A program made the position numbers and the translations under genes. A DNA stretch of 64,000 nucleotides, from assembly GCA_913776195.1 (NCBI GenBank), contig CAJYMH010000021.1, positions 1 to 64,000 of the forward strand, written 5' to 3'. Shown here one piece after another: positions 45,804 through 56,635 of this stretch (position 1 is its first letter; each line of letters opens with the position of its first letter). Source of the DNA: an uncultured Caulobacter sp. (GTDB lineage: Bacteria; Pseudomonadota; Alphaproteobacteria; Caulobacterales; Caulobacteraceae). The notes beneath the pieces were generated by a model. That model did not search any database. It saw nothing but the letters and a program-made list of their open reading frames with translations, and was not told where the DNA came from.

Positions 45804-46892
45804 ATGCGCACGATTCTTTTCGCCCTCGGCCTGCTGGCCGCCGCCTCGACCACGGCCCAGGCCCAGACCGTCAAGGGCGGCATGGCCATCGCCGAAATCC
45901 ACAAGAACAGGACGGATATCATCGTGTCCGGCAAGCGGGATGAGGAGAAGAACCTCCCCCTGACGGCCGATACCGTCATGTACGGCGCATCCCTGACGAA
46001 GTTCGCCTTCGCCTACATGGTCATGCAGCTGGTCGACGAGGGCGTGGTTCAGCTGGACTGGCCCATCGACCGCTATCTGAAGAAGCCCCTGCCCGACTAC
46101 GAGAAATACGCCGATCTGGCGGGAGACGAGCGGTGGCGCAAGCTGACCTTGCGCATCCTGCTCAGCCACACCAGCGGCTTCGCCAATTTCCGTTTTGTGG
46201 AGCCGGACGAGAAGCTGCGCTTCCACTGGGATCCGGGGACCCGCTACGGCTATTCCGGAGAAGGGATCAACCTCGCTCAGTTCGTGCTGGAAGAAGGCGT
46301 GGGTCTGGACGTCGGCAAGGAGATGCAGCGACGGGTGTTCGACCGTTTCGGCATGACCCGCACCAGCATGACCTGGCGCGCCGACTTCGCCGACAACCTG
46401 GCCCAGGGCTATACGCGCGACGGGACGATGATCCCCCACCGCAAACGCGGCTCGACCCGCGCGGCGGGGTCCATGGACACCACGCTCAACGACTATTCGC
46501 GCTTCGTGGCCGGCTTCATGCGCGGCGAGGGCCTGTCCCCCCACGCCCGGGCCGAGATGCTGAAGCCTCAGATCGCCATCACCTCACGCAGTCAGTTCCC
46601 CACCCTTTCGGACGAGAAGGCGCCCGCCGGCACGGCGAGCCTGGGCCTGGCTGCGGGACTGGGCGTGGTGGTCTATGACGGGCCCAGGGGCCGCGTGTTC
46701 TTCAAGGGCGGACACGACGACGGCACGGACAACACGCTGATCTGCGACGAGGCGGCCAGGCGCTGCTTCCTGGGCCTGGGCAACACCAACGAGGCGGCGA
46801 TCCACTACCCGGTGCTGTCGGAGAAGGCGCTGAAGCTGAAGACTTTCCCCTGGTGGTGGGAGTACAGCGCCAAGCCGCAGGGGTTCAACTAA
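45804..46892 (+). CDS. exported serine hydrolase, beta-lactamase/DD-peptidase fold
   Basis: A 362-residue protein with a signal peptide (about 1-20, ending AQAQ). The serine-lysine motif SLTK (YGASLTKFAFAYMVMQLVDE, S about 62) and the YSG in RYGYSGEG match the class C / penicillin-binding fold; HTSGFANFR follows the usual LLxHTSG. The third motif is probably the KGGHDDG segment near residue 312. It hydrolyses some peptide or ester; substrate unknown. It lies between two paralogous small exported proteins. Confidence 0.88.
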   Translation: MRTILFALGLLAAASTTAQAQTVKGGMAIAEIHKNRTDIIVSGKRDEEKNLPLTADTVMYGASLTKFAFAYMVMQLVDEGVVQLDWPIDRYLKKPLPDYEKYADLAGDERWRKLTLRILLSHTSGFANFRFVEPDEKLRFHWDPGTRYGYSGEGINLAQFVLEEGVGLDVGKEMQRRVFDRFGMTRTSMTWRADFADNLAQGYTRDGTMIPHRKRGSTRAAGSMDTTLNDYSRFVAGFMRGEGLSPHARAEMLKPQIAITSRSQFPTLSDEKAPAGTASLGLAAGLGVVVYDGPRGRVFFKGGHDDGTDNTLICDEAARRCFLGLGNTNEAAIHYPVLSEKALKLKTFPWWWEYSAKPQGFN

Positions 46893-46948
46893 GCGCGTCA
46901 GGCGAAAGTGTGAGCGGTTTGGCCGCCCGGACGCGCGACCATATGGGC

Positions 46949-47332
46949 TCAGCGCCCCGCAAAGGGGTTCATGACCCGCACCTCCCCGCCGCTCTCAAGG
47001 CCCAGCTCGGCGAAGGTCCAGGTGAGGTCGGCCGTGGTGGCGGCGGCGCGGCAGCGGTCGGGGGTCTTGCGAGCGAAGCCGATGGTCGCGCGACCGCCGC
47101 TCTTGCTGACCGTCGTGGTGAAGCCGTCCTTGTTGGTGCAGCCATGCGAATTGACGCGCGCCATCACCGAGTCCCGCGTGACGACCACAGCCATCAGGCG
47201 CTCCATCTCGCCATCGGCGCCCACCGAGAGGCGGACATTGGGATTGTCCTTGGCGTCTATCATCACGCAGCCGGCGGCCATCGGGGCGATCGCCAGGACC
47301 GCGGCGAAGGCGGCGAGCAGCTTGGTGTTCAT
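46949..47332 (-). CDS. small exported protein, paralogue B of the same unknown family
   Basis: A 127-residue protein with an N-terminal signal (MNTKLLAAFAAVLAIAPMAAG, possible lipobox MAAGC). The core GCTNKDGFTTTVSKSGGRATIGFARKTPDRC ... (cysteines at both ends), then ADLTWTFAELGLE and NPFAG lines up with the lipoprotein at 45304. The fold is unknown. It converges on the serine hydrolase gene. Confidence 0.7.
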   Translation of the reverse strand: MNTKLLAAFAAVLAIAPMAAGCVMIDAKDNPNVRLSVGADGEMERLMAVVVTRDSVMARVNSHGCTNKDGFTTTVSKSGGRATIGFARKTPDRCRAAATTADLTWTFAELGLESGGEVRVMNPFAGR

Positions 47333-47447
47333 CGGGCAGGCCATCCCCTGAGACTGTAACGAGAGTCGTTCGCAAGAGCCGCCTTGTCCAGTGAACAAGC
47401 CGCAATCTGTGTGAACAACCGCCTTTTTTGGCCGCGGACAGGGCAAT

Positions 47448-47478
47448 GAAAAAGGGCCCCGGTTTCCCGAAGCCCTTT
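47448..47478 (-). terminator. intrinsic terminator of rpsD
   Basis: On the minus strand AAAGGGC (47472-47478) pairs with GCCCTTT (47451-47457), with extra CGG/CCG pairs inside around GAAA, and runs into a T-run (47449-47453 read in reverse). Confidence 0.85.
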
Positions 47479-47505
47479 CGCATTTCGAAGTTCGAGGTCG
47501 GCTTC

Positions 47506-48123
47506 TTACGAAGCGTAGAATTCGACCACGAGGTTCGGCTCCATCTTCACCGGATACGGCACTTCGGCCAGTTCCGGAGCGCGGACGAACGTGGCGGACA
47601 TCGCCTTGGCGTCCAGCGTGATGTAGTCGGGGGTGTCGCGCTCGCTCGATTGCAGGGCTTCCAGCACTAGGGCCATGTTGCGCGAACGCTCGCGCACCGA
47701 CACGACGTCGCCGGCCTTCACGCGGTAGGATGCGATGTTCACGCGCTTGCCGTTCACCAGGACGTGGCCGTGGTTCACGAACTGGCGGGCGGCGAACACG
47801 GTCGGCACGAACTTGGCGCGGTAGACGATGGCGTCCAGGCGCGATTCCAGCAGGCCGATCAGGTTTTCCGAGGTGTTGCCCTTGCGGCGGGCGGCTTCCT
47901 CATAAGTGCGGGCGAACTGCTTTTCAGTCAGGTTGCCGTAGTAGCCCTTCAGCTTCTGCTTGGCGCGCAGCTGCAGGCCGAAATCGGAGATCTTGGACTT
48001 ACGACGCTGGCCGTGCTGGCCGGGGCCGTACTGGCGCTGGTTCACCGGGGACTTCGGACGGCCCCAGATGTTTTCGCCCATACGGCGGTCGATTTTGTAC
48101 TTGGCGCTATGGCGCTTGGACAT
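47506..48123 (-). CDS. rpsD: 30S ribosomal protein S4
   Basis: A 205-residue S4 with the S4 RNA-binding fold ([32 protein letters not shown], split over about residues 95-130) and the alpha-type start [20 protein letters not shown]. Structural protein that nucleates 30S assembly. The frame continues 13 codons further up, but the ATG at 48123 is standard. Single gene here, not in the alpha operon as in enterobacteria. Confidence 0.98.
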   Translation of the reverse strand: MSKRHSAKYKIDRRMGENIWGRPKSPVNQRQYGPGQHGQRRKSKISDFGLQLRAKQKLKGYYGNLTEKQFARTYEEAARRKGNTSENLIGLLESRLDAIVYRAKFVPTVFAARQFVNHGHVLVNGKRVNIASYRVKAGDVVSVRERSRNMALVLEALQSSERDTPDYITLDAKAMSATFVRAPELAEVPYPVKMEPNLVVEFYAS

Positions 48124-48287
48124 GGTCGTCTCTTCTACTCGACGCGGGCCGGCGCACTTCACTATTGAAGGCGCGATCGCAACGGCGGCTTCGCATCATC
48201 CGTCATACGTTTCTCCACGCCGTCCGGCAGGCCGGCGGCGGGAAAGCGGGGTGTATGACGTAGGGGGTGCCGGGAGTCAACCTGGCC

Positions 48288-49115
48288 CTAGATCCGCGCC
48301 GCGTGCCAGGCCAGGTGGTCGCCGACAAAGGTCGAGATGAAGAAGTAGCTGTGGTCGTAGCCTTCCTGGCGGCGGACGGTGACCTTCGCCCCGGCCCTGG
48401 CGGCGGCAGCCTCCAGCATTTCGGGCTTCAGCTGGCTCTCCAGGAAATTGTCGGCCAGGCCCTGGTCCACAAGGATGTCGTCGAAAGACGAGCCCTGATC
48501 CTCGATCAGGGCGGTGGCGTCATGGGCCCGCCAGGCCGCGCGGTCGGCGCCGAGATAGGCGGTCAGCGCCTTGTCGCCCCAGGGGCAGTTCAGCGGCGAG
48601 ACGATGGGCGAGAAAGCGGAGACGGACTTGAACAGGTCCGGGTTCTTCAGGGCGATGGTCAAGGCGCCGTGGCCGCCCATGGAGTGGCCGAAAATCCCCC
48701 GCCGCGACGGGTCCAGCGGGAACGCGCCGTCGACGGCGGCGAGCAGATCGTTCGTCACATACGAGTACATGCTGAAGTGCGGCGCCCACGGCGCCTGGGT
48801 GGCGTCCACATAGAAGCCCGCCCCCTGCCCCAGGTCGTAGGCCGCGTCGTCGGCGACGCCATCGCCCCGGGGGCTGGTGTCCGGTGCGACGATGGCCAGG
48901 CCGTGCTTGGCCGCATGGGCGTAGGCGCCGGCCTTGGTGGTGAAGTTGTCTTCCGTGCAGGTCAGGCCCGATAGCCAGACGAGGTAGGGAAACGGCCCCT
49001 CCCCATCCGGCGTCCAGATCGAGAACTTCATGGGCGTGCCGGTCGCGGCGCTGTCGTGGCGGCAGTAGCGCAGGGTCCCGCCCTGGGTGCGATGGGTGTT
49101 GAGGATCTCGACCAC
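48288..49115 (-). CDS. fghA: S-formylglutathione hydrolase
   Basis: A 275-residue alpha/beta hydrolase. The nucleophile is in GIFGHSMGGHGAL (S about 147), with histidine near the end in GYDHSYFFI; YLVWLSGLTCTEDNF is characteristic. It splits S-formylglutathione to formate and glutathione, the second step of formaldehyde detoxification. GTG start with AAAGGAG six bases upstream. It follows the dehydrogenase gene after 11 bases and is clearly in its operon. Confidence 0.95.
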   Translation of the reverse strand: MVEILNTHRTQGGTLRYCRHDSAATGTPMKFSIWTPDGEGPFPYLVWLSGLTCTEDNFTTKAGAYAHAAKHGLAIVAPDTSPRGDGVADDAAYDLGQGAGFYVDATQAPWAPHFSMYSYVTNDLLAAVDGAFPLDPSRRGIFGHSMGGHGALTIALKNPDLFKSVSAFSPIVSPLNCPWGDKALTAYLGADRAAWRAHDATALIEDQGSSFDDILVDQGLADNFLESQLKPEMLEAAAARAGAKVTVRRQEGYDHSYFFISTFVGDHLAWHAARI

Positions 49116-49126
49116 GGCTCGCTCCT

Positions 49127-50236
<1,110 letters not shown>

Positions 50237-50328
50237 GGGACGGTCTCCGGTTCTGGTCTGCTGCAGACGAATTCGGGGACCCGGCCGCCGAGGTCAAGCG
50301 GCCTTTGGCGTACCGCCGGTCAGACGGT

Positions 50329-51120
50329 CTATTCTTCGCCCCCGCCGGCCGCCTTCTTCTCCGCCAGTTTGGCCAGGACGCGACCGCGCCCCTTGGACAG
50401 GGCGGTGACGACCCCCCGGAAGGTGCGCACTTCCTGATCCGTCAGTCGCGCGCGGGCCAGCGGCGCGCGCAGGTTGCGGATCATCGAGGGCTTCTTCTCC
50501 GGCGGATGGTAAAAGCCCGCGGCCTCCAGCTCCGTCTCCAGATGTTCGTACAGGCCCATGAGCATGGCCTGGTCGGCGGGCGGCTCGACATTCTGCTCGA
50601 ACTTCGACCACGGGCGGTCATCGACCGTCATCTTCCACTCGTAGGCGTTGATCGACACCGCCTGGGCGAGATTGAGCGACCGGAAGCGCTCGTCGATGGG
50701 GATGGAGATGATCGCCTGGCAAAGGGCAATGTCGTCGGTCTCCAGGCCCGCGCGTTCGCCGCCGAACAGCAGGCCGGCGGACTGGCCGGCGGCGATCTCG
50801 GTCGAAAGCTGACCGGCGGCCTCGCGAGGCGTCAGCACCGGCAGGCGGGTTTCGCGTGGGCGGGCCGTGGTGGCGAACACCAGCTGCAGGTCGGCGATGG
50901 CGTCCTCGAGCCGTTCGAACACCTTGGCGTCGTCCAGCGGCCAGTTGGCGCCGGAGGCGCTGGCCCAGGCGCGCTCCTGCGGCCAGCCGTCGCGTGGGTT
51001 CACGAGACGCAGGTCCGTCAGGCCGAAATTGGCCATCACCCGCGCCACCGAGCCGATGTTCTCGGCCAGCTGCGGCGCATTGAGGATGACGCAGGGCGCC
51101 CTTCCTTCGGAACCAGTCAC
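50329..51120 (-). CDS. trmJ: TrmJ-like tRNA (cytidine/uridine-2'-O)-methyltransferase
   Basis: A 263-residue SPOUT methyltransferase. Motif 1 (VILNAPQLAENIGSVARVMANFGL, here given in two parts VILNAPQLAENIG and SVARVMANFG), motif 2 (GLLFGGERAGL) and motif 3 (SLNLAQAVSI) of the TrmJ branch are present, plus a C-terminal helical extension. It methylates the ribose at position 32 of tRNAs. Starts at GTG with GGAG six bases before. Confidence 0.92.
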   Translation of the reverse strand: MTGSEGRAPCVILNAPQLAENIGSVARVMANFGLTDLRLVNPRDGWPQERAWASASGANWPLDDAKVFERLEDAIADLQLVFATTARPRETRLPVLTPREAAGQLSTEIAAGQSAGLLFGGERAGLETDDIALCQAIISIPIDERFRSLNLAQAVSINAYEWKMTVDDRPWSKFEQNVEPPADQAMLMGLYEHLETELEAAGFYHPPEKKPSMIRNLRAPLARARLTDQEVRTFRGVVTALSKGRGRVLAKLAEKKAAGGGEE

Positions 51121-51199
51121 GCTTTTCTCCGCTCTTCTCGCACGCGGCGAGGCTTTGGGACTGTCCTATGGCGACAAGGGCGCGGGATCGACAACCCCG

Positions 51200-52216
51200 A
51201 TGATGAGCTTTTCCCGACGTGCTGTGCTGCTGGCGCCGCTACTGGCCGGAGCCTGCGCCAAGTCCGTGGTCATGGAAGTGTCCGGCGACGGCATGGATCT
51301 GAAGCAGCTCGACCGCGAGGTCGGCGCCGCCGCGCAGCGCGCCGCACCTGGGGTCCTGGGCGTTGCGATCACCGACCTGGGCAATGCCGATATGTGGCTG
51401 CACAACGGCGACCGTCCCTTTCCCCTCGACGGCGCGGCGGCGCTGCTGATCGTCGCCGCGGTCCTGGACGAAGCCGGCGCAGGGAGGGTTTCGCTCGATG
51501 AGCGGATCTCCGTCCGCGACGTAGATCTGTCGCCGCCGCCCAGCGCCGTCGCGACCGCCTGGCCCCAACGCGCCGCCTACACGGTGCGGCGGTTGCTCCC
51601 TCTCGCCCTCGACGGAGACCGCACCGCCTGCGATCTGCTGATGAAGCGCATCGGCGGGCCGGGCGTGGTGACAGCCTGGATCCAGCAGAAGCGGCTGAAA
51701 GGCATCCGCGTCGATCGCTACTTCCGGGAACTGGAGGTGGAGCGGGTCGGCCTGCCTTCCTTCCGCGCCGACTGGCGCAGCGAGCAGGCCTTCACCGCGG
51801 CGATCAACGCGGTCTCAGAACGCCGCCGCAACGCCGCGGCCGAAGCCTATCTGCGTGACCCGCGTGACACCGCCACGCCGCGCGCGGCCATGGATTTCCT
51901 CGTCGCCCTGCACAACGCCGAACTGATTGCGCGCCCCGCGACCAATCAGCTGCTGGAGCTTATGCGCGCCAACGGCCATGGCGCCTCGCTGCTGCGCGCC
52001 GGCCTGCGGCGCGACGCAGATTTGGCCCACGTTTCGGGGATGGGGCGCCGCGATCTTGGACGCACCTCGGCGGTCAATGACGTCGGCCTCTATCGCCAGG
52101 CTGGCGGCTCAGGACTGGCGGTGGCCGTCTTTCTATCGGGCTCGCCGCAAGCGACGGAAGCGCAGGCGGCGGTCGTGGCCGACGTGGGCAGAGCCGCCCT
52201 CGCCTCCCGCGCCTAG
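51200..52216 (+). CDS. lipoprotein with beta-lactamase-like fold, catalytic residues apparently lost
   Basis: A 338-residue protein with a lipoprotein signal (AVLLAPLLAGAC, cysteine about 18). It lines up in order with class A beta-lactamases: LGVAITDLGNADMWLHNGDRPFPLDG-type region, RRLLPLALDGDRTACDLLM (position of the SDN loop), and VNDVGLYRQAGG near the end. Where SxxK should be, the sequence reads FPLDGAAALLI, without serine and lysine; SDN is GDR, and no KTG is seen. So a binding or structural role is more likely than hydrolysis. Two close ATGs are possible starts. Confidence 0.75.
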   Translation: MMSFSRRAVLLAPLLAGACAKSVVMEVSGDGMDLKQLDREVGAAAQRAAPGVLGVAITDLGNADMWLHNGDRPFPLDGAAALLIVAAVLDEAGAGRVSLDERISVRDVDLSPPPSAVATAWPQRAAYTVRRLLPLALDGDRTACDLLMKRIGGPGVVTAWIQQKRLKGIRVDRYFRELEVERVGLPSFRADWRSEQAFTAAINAVSERRRNAAAEAYLRDPRDTATPRAAMDFLVALHNAELIARPATNQLLELMRANGHGASLLRAGLRRDADLAHVSGMGRRDLGRTSAVNDVGLYRQAGGSGLAVAVFLSGSPQATEAQAAVVADVGRAALASRA

Positions 52217-54702
52217 GCGCTGCGGCTGGCGCTGGCCTGCGGGGCATGATCGACGCCCGACAGCGCCTCGATCAGCTCAGCAGGACGCACTGGCTTGGAG
52301 ACGTGCAGGTCGGCGCCGGCGCGGCGGGCCTGGACCACGTGCTCATCCATCGCCGCGGCGGTCAGCATGACGATGCGGGTGCGACGGCGGCCGTCGCGGG
52401 CCTCCCGCTCGCGGATCATGCGGGTTGCGGTCAGGCCGTCCATCACCGGCATCTGCATGTCCATCAGGATCACGTCGAAATTGGCATGGGCGAAGGCCTC
52501 GACCGCATCGGCGCCGTTGTCGACCACGGTCAGGTCGATGCCGAACGGCTCCAGCACGATCTGAACCACCTTGCGGTTGGTGGGATGGTCTTCGGCGACC
52601 AGCACGCGCAGGCCGGCAAGCGACCCGCCGATATCCACGCTGCTCGGCTCGGCGACGGGCGTCTTCATGCCGACCGGCGGCAGCGGCAGGATGACCTCGA
52701 AAACGGCGCCCTTGTCGGCGGCGGAACGCGCTTCAATGCGCCCGCCCATCATCTCCGTCAGGGCCGCGCAGATCGACAGGCCAAGGCCGGTGCCGCCGAA
52801 GCGGCGTGTGATCGAGGCGTCGGCCTGCTCGAAGCGGCGGAAAAGACGCTGACGCGTCTCCTCATCGAAGCCGACGCCGGTATCGCGAACGCAGAAGCAG
52901 ACCGCCCCGTCCTCGGTGCGGTCGACCGTCAGGGTGACCCCGCCCTTCTCCGTGAACTTCACGGCGTTGGCCAACAGGTTGGACAACACCTGGGCGATCC
53001 GCCCGGCGTCGCCTAGATAGCCGCCGCCGGCGTCCGGCGAGACACTCCAGCCGTAGTCCAGGCCCTTGGCCTCGGCGGAGGCGCGGTGGAGCTCGGCGAT
53101 GGCCCCGACCTCGCAGGTCAGGTCGAAGGGCACGGGGGTCAGGCTGAACTGACCCGCCTCGATCTTGGAGACGTCGAGGATGTCGCTGAGCACCTGCTCC
53201 AGTAGGCGGCCGGAGGATGCGACCAGACCCGCCAGCTCGCGGCGGCGCTCCTGCCCGCGCTCCTCGGCCAGTTGGTCGGCGATGGCGATCACGCCGTTCA
53301 GGGGCGTGCGAAGTTCATGGCTCATATTGGCCAGGAAAACGGACTTGGCCTTGTTGGCGCGCTCCAGCTCGGCGGTGCGCTCCGCCACGCGATCCTCGAG
53401 GGAGCGAAGCAGGTCGTCGTTCTTGGCGCGCTGCCAGGACAGGGCTCGGGCCAGAACGCCGATTTCGTCCTGCCGGTGCTCCAGGTATTCGGTGTCGCCG
53501 CCGTCGCTCCAGCCGGCCTGGGCCAGGCGTCCGAGCGGATCGAGCACAGCGGTACGGGTGAATCGGTAGAGCAGCAGCGTCTGGGCGACCACGCCCACCA
53601 GACCGAACAGCAGGATCCACGCCGCCGACTTCACCGCCGACCAAAGGATGTCGGTTGGCGAGAAGCTCATAAGGAAATACCAGCCTGGCTCCTTCATCAG
53701 GCCGTAGGCGATCACCTTGCCGGTGATCTCGCTGCGCAGGACGCCGACGTCCTGTCCCTGCTTGCGGATTTCCTTGATGACGTCGGCGATGCGGTGCTCC
53801 TGTTGCGCCTTGCGTAGCACGCCGCTGTTGACGATGCCGTCGCGGCTCATCCCCGGATAGGAGATCAGCTCCCCGTCGGGCGAGGCGATCATGTTGACGC
53901 CGCCCGGCAGCGCGTCCTGCACGGCGCGCAGCAGGTAGGAGTCCAGCATAATGGTGGTGCCCCACGAGGCCACGTGCTTTCCGCCCACATCGATGGGCGT
54001 CATGCAGGCGGAGGTCAGGGCCTGACCGGTGGGGTCCGAGATCAACTTGCGCAGCTTGGTGCAGCGCATGGTGCGTTCGGGATTGCTCCGCGGCCGGGTC
54101 AGCTCGACCATCTCCTCGCCCCGGAAGTCCAGGGTCGGCGGCGCGTCGCGGCGGTAGTAGATCAGTCGGTCGTCGCGATGGGGCCCAAAGACGATGAAGC
54201 GGTTGGTCTCCGGCGTGAACAGATAGAAGTTGTCGTAACGCTCCAGCTCAGCCTCGCCGGTGTGGGCGACGACCTGCAAGGCGCTGACCAGCAGTCGGCG
54301 TTCTTCGGGGGATACGTCGTCGCCGTTGGCGATGAAGCCGCCCAGACCGTAGGACCACGGATTGCCGTCAAACAGTTCGGCGGCGGTGCGGCGGGTGCCG
54401 TCGGCCTGCAGCGGGAAGGCCTTCTCGAACTCGGCGTCGATCAGAGCCTGGGGCATCTTCTCCATCCGCCGGCGTAGGGACAGGCTGGCGGCGCGGTGCA
54501 GCAGCACCAGGTCTGAGAACAGGCGGTCCTCGGATTTCACGCGCTCGGCGACATATTCCTCCAGGCGTGCGGTCTCACGCGCCGCCACGTCCTTCTGGAC
54601 GAAGGCGAACGTCGCCATGGTGGCCGCTCCCGTCACCAGAATGGACAGGACCGCCACGATCGTCAGAAGCCGTCTTGCGAGCGGCGAGGTGACAGACAGC
54701 AT
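52213..54702 (-). CDS. hybrid sensor histidine kinase / response regulator
   Basis: A protein of 829 residues (841 if an ATG 12 codons upstream is used). Order: membrane helix about 10-32, periplasmic sensor about 35-345, second helix about 355-380, linker and coiled coil, HisKA with MSHELRTPLNG (H about 462), HATPase with NLLANAVKF, DTGVGF and GGTGLGLSI, then a receiver domain with VLMDMQMPVMDG (phospho-aspartate about 748). There is no Hpt domain or output, so phosphate must leave to another protein. Its stop overlaps the preceding gene's by four bases. The signal is unknown. Confidence 0.93.
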   Translation of the reverse strand: MLSVTSPLARRLLTIVAVLSILVTGAATMATFAFVQKDVAARETARLEEYVAERVKSEDRLFSDLVLLHRAASLSLRRRMEKMPQALIDAEFEKAFPLQADGTRRTAAELFDGNPWSYGLGGFIANGDDVSPEERRLLVSALQVVAHTGEAELERYDNFYLFTPETNRFIVFGPHRDDRLIYYRRDAPPTLDFRGEEMVELTRPRSNPERTMRCTKLRKLISDPTGQALTSACMTPIDVGGKHVASWGTTIMLDSYLLRAVQDALPGGVNMIASPDGELISYPGMSRDGIVNSGVLRKAQQEHRIADVIKEIRKQGQDVGVLRSEITGKVIAYGLMKEPGWYFLMSFSPTDILWSAVKSAAWILLFGLVGVVAQTLLLYRFTRTAVLDPLGRLAQAGWSDGGDTEYLEHRQDEIGVLARALSWQRAKNDDLLRSLEDRVAERTAELERANKAKSVFLANMSHELRTPLNGVIAIADQLAEERGQERRRELAGLVASSGRLLEQVLSDILDVSKIEAGQFSLTPVPFDLTCEVGAIAELHRASAEAKGLDYGWSVSPDAGGGYLGDAGRIAQVLSNLLANAVKFTEKGGVTLTVDRTEDGAVCFCVRDTGVGFDEETRQRLFRRFEQADASITRRFGGTGLGLSICAALTEMMGGRIEARSAADKGAVFEVILPLPPVGMKTPVAEPSSVDIGGSLAGLRVLVAEDHPTNRKVVQIVLEPFGIDLTVVDNGADAVEAFAHANFDVILMDMQMPVMDGLTATRMIREREARDGRRRTRIVMLTAAAMDEHVVQARRAGADLHVSKPVRPAELIEALSGVDHAPQASASRSA

Positions 54703-54879
54703 GCGCGTAAAAGACCCCCTGGCGCTAATGATACGCATCAGAGGTTGAACAGGGGGTTTATCGCCGCCGCTGGCGTGGCTTCGCCTTAACGGCTATAGGC
54801 TTCGACCGTCCCTGCGACGCGTTCGCGGCCCTGTGCGCCGCCTCGCCGAGCGCACACCAACCGAAGGAAATTCCCCGGA

Positions 54880-56094
54880 ATGGCCAAGATTAAAGTCGCC
54901 AACCCCGTCGTCGACATGGACGGGGACGAGATGACCCGGATCATCTGGAAGCTCATCAAGGAAAAGCTGATCTTCCCGTATCTGGACCTCGAACTCGACT
55001 ACTTCGACCTGTCGGTTGAAAACCGCGACGCCACCAACGACCAGGTGACGATCGACGCGGCCGAGGCCACGAAGAAGCACGGCGTGGCCGTCAAATGCGC
55101 CACCATCACCCCGGATGAAGCCCGGGTGACCGAGTTCAACCTCAAGAAGATGTGGAAGTCGCCGAACGGCACCATCCGCAACATCCTGGGCGGCGTGATC
55201 TTCCGCGAGCCCATCATCTGCCAGAACGTTCCGCGCCTGGTGCCGGGCTGGACCCAGCCGATCATCGTCGGCCGTCACGCCTTCGGCGACCAGTACCGCG
55301 CCACCGACTTCCTGTTCCCCGGCAAGGGCACGCTGTCGATCAAGTTCGTCGGCGAAGACGGCCAGACCATCGAGCATGAAGTGTTCAAGGCCCCGAGCGC
55401 CGGCGTCGCCATGGCCATGTACAACCTGGACGACTCGATCCGCGAGTTCGCCCACGCTTCGTTCGCCTATGGCCTGAACCGCAACTACCCGGTCTACCTG
55501 TCGACCAAGAACACGATCCTGAAAGCCTATGACGGCCGCTTCAAGGACCTGTTCCAGGAAGTGTTCGACGAGCACTACGCCGACAAGTTCAAGGCCGCGG
55601 GCATCCACTATGAGCACCGCCTGATCGACGACATGGTCGCGTCGGCCCTGAAGTGGTCCGGCGGCTACGTCTGGGCGTGCAAGAACTACGACGGCGACGT
55701 GCAGTCGGACATCGTCGCCCAGGGCTTCGGCTCGCTGGGCCTGATGACCTCGGTTCTGATGACCCCGGACGGCAAGACGGTGGAAGCCGAAGCCGCCCAC
55801 GGCACCGTGACCCGTCACTACCGCCAGCATCAGAAGGGCGAAAGCACCTCGACCAACTCGATCGCCTCGATCTTCGCCTGGACGCGTGGCCTGGCCCACC
55901 GCGCCAAGCTGGACAACAACGCCGAGCTGGCGGCCTTCGCCGCGACCCTGGAGAAGGTCTGCATCGACACCGTCGAAAGCGGCTTCATGACCAAGGATCT
56001 GGCCCTGCTGGTCGGCGACAAGCAAGGCTGGCTGACGACCGAAGGCTTCCTCGACAAGATCGACGAGAACCTGAAGAAGGCGATGGCGGCGTAA
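54880..56094 (+). CDS. icd: NADP-dependent isocitrate dehydrogenase
   Basis: A 404-residue enzyme of the eukaryote-like homodimeric type (subfamily II, as in other alphaproteobacteria). It has [19 protein letters not shown] at the start, the isocitrate-binding KSPNGTIRN segment and [17 protein letters not shown]. It makes 2-oxoglutarate and NADPH in the TCA cycle. GAAGGAAA lies before the ATG. A strong terminator follows. Confidence 0.97.
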   Translation: MAKIKVANPVVDMDGDEMTRIIWKLIKEKLIFPYLDLELDYFDLSVENRDATNDQVTIDAAEATKKHGVAVKCATITPDEARVTEFNLKKMWKSPNGTIRNILGGVIFREPIICQNVPRLVPGWTQPIIVGRHAFGDQYRATDFLFPGKGTLSIKFVGEDGQTIEHEVFKAPSAGVAMAMYNLDDSIREFAHASFAYGLNRNYPVYLSTKNTILKAYDGRFKDLFQEVFDEHYADKFKAAGIHYEHRLIDDMVASALKWSGGYVWACKNYDGDVQSDIVAQGFGSLGLMTSVLMTPDGKTVEAEAAHGTVTRHYRQHQKGESTSTNSIASIFAWTRGLAHRAKLDNNAELAAFAATLEKVCIDTVESGFMTKDLALLVGDKQGWLTTEGFLDKIDENLKKAMAA

Positions 56095-56120
56095 GCTCCA
56101 GACCTTCCCGAGCTTTAAGG

Positions 56121-56153
56121 AGCCCGCGCCGTCCCGTACGGCGCGGGCTTTTT
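56121..56153 (+). terminator. intrinsic terminator after icd
   Basis: AGCCCGCGCCGT (56121-56132) pairs perfectly with ACGGCGCGGGCT (56138-56149) around five bases, followed by a run of Ts. Confidence 0.94.
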
Positions 56154-56230
56154 GCCGCCTCGACGACCAATGTTCTTGCTTTGTTCGACCACAGTGATAG
56201 GTTTCCGCTATCTACCTGGGAGGAACGGGC

Positions 56231-56635
56231 ATGATCGGATATGTGACGATCGGCGTGGCCGACAGCGAGGCGTCCGGACGCTTTTACGACGCGGTGATGA
56301 CCGCCATCGGCAGTGAGCGCAAGCTCGCGGGCGGCAGCTGGATCGGTTACGGCGTGGTCGGGCCGGGCAAGGATATCACCGACTGCCATACGGCGCTCTG
56401 CCCGCCCTTCGACGGTGAGGCGGCCAGGCCGGGCAACGGCATCATGATCGGCTATCAGGCCCAATCGCCGGAACAGGTGAAGGCGGCCCACGCCGCGGGC
56501 CTGAACGCCGGCGGCAGCTGCGAGGGAAAACCGGGCTTCCGCCCCGCTGAAGCTCAATCGGGCTTCTACGGCGCCTATCTGCGCGACCCGGTGGGCAACA
56601 AGATCAGCATCTTCGCCGGGGTCCCGGCGGTCTAG
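56231..56635 (+). CDS. VOC family protein
   Basis: A 134-residue VOC-fold protein: it opens MIGYVTIGVADSEASGRFYDAVM and ends DPVGNKISIFAG. The two metal positions look poor (one histidine in ITDCHTAL), so catalysis cannot be assumed. GGGAGG lies seven bases before the ATG. Stand-alone gene behind the icd terminator, converging on the NUDIX gene with four bases overlap. Confidence 0.85.
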   Translation: MIGYVTIGVADSEASGRFYDAVMTAIGSERKLAGGSWIGYGVVGPGKDITDCHTALCPPFDGEAARPGNGIMIGYQAQSPEQVKAAHAAGLNAGGSCEGKPGFRPAEAQSGFYGAYLRDPVGNKISIFAGVPAV

